Below, one piece after another: positions 22,983 to 25,724 of a stretch of DNA of 25,724 bases. The stretch spans positions 1-25,724 of the forward strand of contig CBCXVS010000079.1 in the NCBI GenBank assembly GCA_965178525.1, read 5' to 3'. Position 1 is the stretch's first letter. The number at the start of each line of letters is the position of its first letter. The translations under genes and the position numbers were made by a program. The notes below the pieces were generated by a model. It worked only from the letters and a program-made list of their open reading frames with translations. It had not been told where the DNA came from and ran no database searches. Source of the DNA: CBCXVS01 sp965178525. Its GTDB lineage: Bacteria > Tectomicrobia > Entotheonellia > Entotheonellales > Entotheonellaceae.

Positions 22983-25622
22983 GGTAATCTGCTTGACTAA
23001 CTGCTCAAACGGATCAGGATTGGAGACACGGAAATCAACGGTCCGGACATCGTGGAGAAATTCCGGGAGCTGAAGTTCGCCTTCCAGTTCGGATGGAATG
23101 AGAAGCACCATTGGACAGGACTGCTCCATAAATTGCCGAATAAAGACCATGAGTTCCGGATCTTGCCATGGGCCAATGCCATTCGGACTGGTAAAAATTG
23201 CCATCGACACAATGCGCCCGATGTGTTGGGCCAAGGTCTCCTGCCACGGGGTGCCCAAGCGGCTTTCGCGTTCCTCCAGCCATGGCAGGATGCCCCGGCG
23301 CCGAAGGCGTTCGGCCATCTGCGTTACCGTGGCTTTATCCTCGCTATTGTGGCACAGAAAGACATCGTACCGCCCCGTCGTCAGCTTATGTTGCAGGAGC
23401 TTGACCGGATCATCAGCCATGTCGGAAGCGGTTGCCACATGGCGTATACCTGACGTAGATACTGACCACAGCGTATATTTGTCAGGAAACCCTTGGAGTT
23501 CACACCCGGCGTGTTCTTGCCACGTTAAGGCACGGTGGTGGAAGGCCTTATACAGGTCAATATCCTGCTTGGCACGATTGCTCACCCAGATTTCCGCCCC
23601 GGTGGCCATGGCCGAAACCCGGGCGGCAAAATTGACCGTACTGCCATAGATATCGCCTTCAACGATTTGTGTGGGTCCAACGTGGATGCCGGCCCGGACG
23701 GCCACCTGCGCATGGCCGGGTTCTGCCTGCAATGCGACGGCAAAGTCAAACGCCCTGAGCGCAGCGCGAAAGGCGGCGAGAAACCCATCGCCTGTGGTCT
23801 TGACCTCGCGGCCGTCATACTGCTTCAATAACTTTCGGGTCTGGGTAAAGTGAGCGGCGCGAACCGCATTCATGCCCTCATCGCCTAGCGTATACTCCAT
23901 ATCCGTCGAGCCGACGACATCCGTAAATACCAGCGCCAGGGTGGCTTGCTGGTCTCCCGCCCAGGCGAGAAAGCTGTGGGTTTGCACTTCTGCATGCGTC
24001 GACGTTAACCATACGCCATAGTCGCGGGCCTCATCCGCCGCGTCATCCATGCGAGACACACTCGAGGGATAACGTGTGGCCACCTGTTGTTTCGGATCCG
24101 TCAAGAAGACTTGGGTGTCGCAGACCCCACAGTTAATCCAGTCCCAGCCGCGCTCGATCCGGCCCGTGGCATACGCGTCCGGTACCGATGTGCCACACGT
24201 GGTACACAAGAAGGAGCGGCGCACCTGAATGGTATTCTGAATGGCGCGACGTTGAAGATGGACCTGAACATATTCCTCGAACTGATAGCGCGTCTCGACG
24301 CTGGTCTCCGGGGTAAAAAACAGCGTGAGGCGGCCACGGGCTTCAGCAAATTCTTGCAAGTAAATACCGCACGTGCCCCCGATGTTGGCCGTATAGACGG
24401 CGGCGTTGCGCCACATTTGGGTGCGGACGGTTTCAAATCGTCCGCTATGGGTCAAGCGCACGGCCAAGGTAGCGTAAATGCTCTGCACGGGCCCCTCGAA
24501 CGTATAGACGACCGCTTTCCCCTCGGGATCCGGCGCGTCCTCCCAATCGCGATTGAACTGCGAGGGGAACACCAGATAACGGCCATCATCGGCAGACTCC
24601 CGGATGACAAGCTCATAGGCCAGGAGTTCCTCGACGGTGGCCAGCAGAACCAGGCGTTCCTGTTGCGTATCCGCGATGCGGATGTCGGTAGGCATAGCAA
24701 AGCGCCCGATCAAGGCATCTTCCTCGGCAATCGAGCCCAGCCCATCAGGCTCATACCGGGCCGCGTTGATCATGGCGGAAGCATAGGCATCGAGCAGTTC
24801 CGGTTGCAACAGGACATAGCCGCCGAAACTCATACGCCGAATCAGGTCGCGATTCTCCAAGCGCCCAATACAGGTATCGAACGTCCGGCGCAGTTCCGCA
24901 TCGCTCTCTTGCGCGTGCGCCCGGCAGAAGGTCCGGAACAAATCATCGGCCGTCAACAGGAGCGACCCCGTTTGTTTTTCCTCGAGTAAAAACTGCTTGA
25001 TCGTATGAAACACGTGCGTCGAGGTCACTTGGGGAAGGAGGTCCCACGCGATGCCTTCCCGTATCGCAGCCGCGAGTTCTGGGATTTGCCAGCCTTCTTT
25101 AGCGCTGGTCTCGAAGAAGCTGTCAAAGCCCATTTCGTCCATGATGACGTCAATCCGTTGCCGGCTGACCGCGATACCGCCACGGTCAGCGCGCGCCACG
25201 ATGAGCAGCTTTTTCAGAGGAATCGACCGGTCACCCTGGCGCTCCTGGGCCTGCCGCAGAGCCCGTTCCCAGTGCCGCACCCCGGCCAGCGGGTCCGTTT
25301 CGCTGCGGGCATCAAACACCACGAGCGCCACCGCGATTTCGTGCAAGTACATTTGATGAATCAGGCGGTATCCCGGTTGGCCAGCCAAATCCCACAGCAA
25401 TGTCTCACGCGTCTCCTGATAGCGGTTGTCGACAGTCTGCTCCTCCGTCTGAAAGGTCCAGACATGACGTCCATGCGTCGATTCAGTGGCATAAAAATCC
25501 TGTCTGCTCAGGACCAGCCCTAATCCGGATTTGCCCACCCCCGTGTCACCAACGAGTACGACCTTGGCGTTTCGATAGTACCTTGAGACATCGCCATGGT
25601 GGTGATGGAGGAGGGTCGCCAT
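22968..25622 (-). CDS. GTPase - nucleotide cyclase - TIR fusion protein
   Basis: An 884-residue multidomain protein. Residues 15-195 are a Ras/Roc-like GTPase: GDTGVGKS (25-32), DLAGQ (78-82), an unusual ARAD in place of NKxD (143-146), and TSA (172-174). Residues 200-460 form a helical, then beta-rich region resembling the COR part of ROCO proteins. A zinc ribbon follows (C473, C476, C498, C501). Residues 560-720 are a class III cyclase with all key residues: FTDVVGST (D568), KTTGDG (K608, D612), D657, N664 and R668. Residues 751-880 are a TIR domain (YDVFLCHNSEDK, GPWQDPE with a candidate catalytic Glu823). GTP-gated signalling to a cyclic nucleotide and to NAD cleavage or TIR assembly is inference. 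The start has no strong ribosome-binding site. There is no membrane segment. Confidence 0.9.
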   Translation of the reverse strand: MATLLHHHHGDVSRYYRNAKVVLVGDTGVGKSGLGLVLSRQDFYATESTHGRHVWTFQTEEQTVDNRYQETRETLLWDLAGQPGYRLIHQMYLHEIAVALVVFDARSETDPLAGVRHWERALRQAQERQGDRSIPLKKLLIVARADRGGIAVSRQRIDVIMDEMGFDSFFETSAKEGWQIPELAAAIREGIAWDLLPQVTSTHVFHTIKQFLLEEKQTGSLLLTADDLFRTFCRAHAQESDAELRRTFDTCIGRLENRDLIRRMSFGGYVLLQPELLDAYASAMINAARYEPDGLGSIAEEDALIGRFAMPTDIRIADTQQERLVLLATVEELLAYELVIRESADDGRYLVFPSQFNRDWEDAPDPEGKAVVYTFEGPVQSIYATLAVRLTHSGRFETVRTQMWRNAAVYTANIGGTCGIYLQEFAEARGRLTLFFTPETSVETRYQFEEYVQVHLQRRAIQNTIQVRRSFLCTTCGTSVPDAYATGRIERGWDWINCGVCDTQVFLTDPKQQVATRYPSSVSRMDDAADEARDYGVWLTSTHAEVQTHSFLAWAGDQQATLALVFTDVVGSTDMEYTLGDEGMNAVRAAHFTQTRKLLKQYDGREVKTTGDGFLAAFRAALRAFDFAVALQAEPGHAQVAVRAGIHVGPTQIVEGDIYGSTVNFAARVSAMATGAEIWVSNRAKQDIDLYKAFHHRALTWQEHAGCELQGFPDKYTLWSVSTSGIRHVATASDMADDPVKLLQHKLTTGRYDVFLCHNSEDKATVTQMAERLRRRGILPWLEERESRLGTPWQETLAQHIGRIVSMAIFTSPNGIGPWQDPELMVFIRQFMEQSCPMVLLIPSELEGELQLPEFLHDVRTVDFRVSNPDPFEQLVKQITVASG

Positions 25623-25720
25623 ATCGAGTTCCCAAATTCGGATGATCTCGAATGGCCTTAAGTTAAGCTCTAACTGCTGGTCGTGTCAACGGTTGACCCA
25701 ACACATGAGGGGGTTTTGTC

Positions 25721-25724
25721 ATGA
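25721..25724 (+). CDS. Possible start of a plus-strand gene at the window edge
   Basis: ATG at 25721 is preceded by AGGGGG about nine bases upstream. Only the start codon and one further base are in view, so nothing can be said of the product. It would be divergent from the TIR fusion gene, with about 100 bases between. Confidence 0.25.

Noticed and set aside
24087..24989. A 300-codon plus-strand open frame opposite the TIR fusion gene
   Set aside because: An antisense shadow; the minus-strand protein has clear GTPase, cyclase and TIR motifs and this frame has none.

Overview
The window is GC-rich bacterial chromosome with one or two genes per transcription unit and clear Shine-Dalgarno sequences. 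The pgk-tpiA-secG-tRNA-Leu block, the two-haem cytochrome, and the mix of MaoC, SDR, VOC-fold, epoxide-hydrolase and large alpha/beta-hydrolase genes suggest an environmental proteobacterial-like or Tectomicrobia-like lineage. That placement is inference; no taxonomic marker here settles it.

Layout. 1-1230: a fragment resembling the C-terminal DnaA-like domain of REP-associated transposases, then a protein with an LQRxIGNQA motif, ending in a 56-bp inverted repeat. 1370-3520: a von Willebrand factor A gene split by one in-frame TAG. 3563-6236: pgk, tpiA, secG and tRNA-Leu(GAG), closed by a terminator hairpin. 6318-6676: relics of a VapBC-like toxin-antitoxin pair. 6752-7384: a DsbA/FrnE-like oxidoreductase whose first active-site cysteine codon is TGA, followed by a stem-loop of the bacterial SECIS type, so a likely selenoprotein. 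7452-8249 (minus): a cytochrome c/P460 fusion. 8369-11554 (minus): an EndoQ-like PHP nuclease fused to a UvrD-type helicase. 11895-14418: two MaoC-fold genes, an SDR (minus) and a VOC protein. 14584-15414: a small protein paired with an HNH nuclease.

15476-19050 is a patch of accessory DNA. Two complete integron attC sites (15989-16086 and 16730-16825) and a left half-site (19026-19050) mark it as a cassette array with no integrase in view. It holds a WD40-caspase relic, a cassette protein of unknown function, HicBA, BrnTA, a truncated HEPN-like fragment and a conserved-looking gene broken by TAG. 19118-22899 returns to metabolic genes: an epoxide hydrolase (minus), a large alpha/beta hydrolase and a VOC protein. 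22968-25622 (minus) is an 884-residue fusion of a Ras-like GTPase, a COR-like middle, a zinc ribbon, a class III nucleotide cyclase and a TIR domain.

The strongest leads are the selenoprotein, the GTPase-cyclase-TIR fusion, the integrase-less cassette array, the EndoQ-helicase fusion, and repeated in-frame amber codons in otherwise coding-like sequence. Heptanucleotide tandem repeats occupy three intergenic places.
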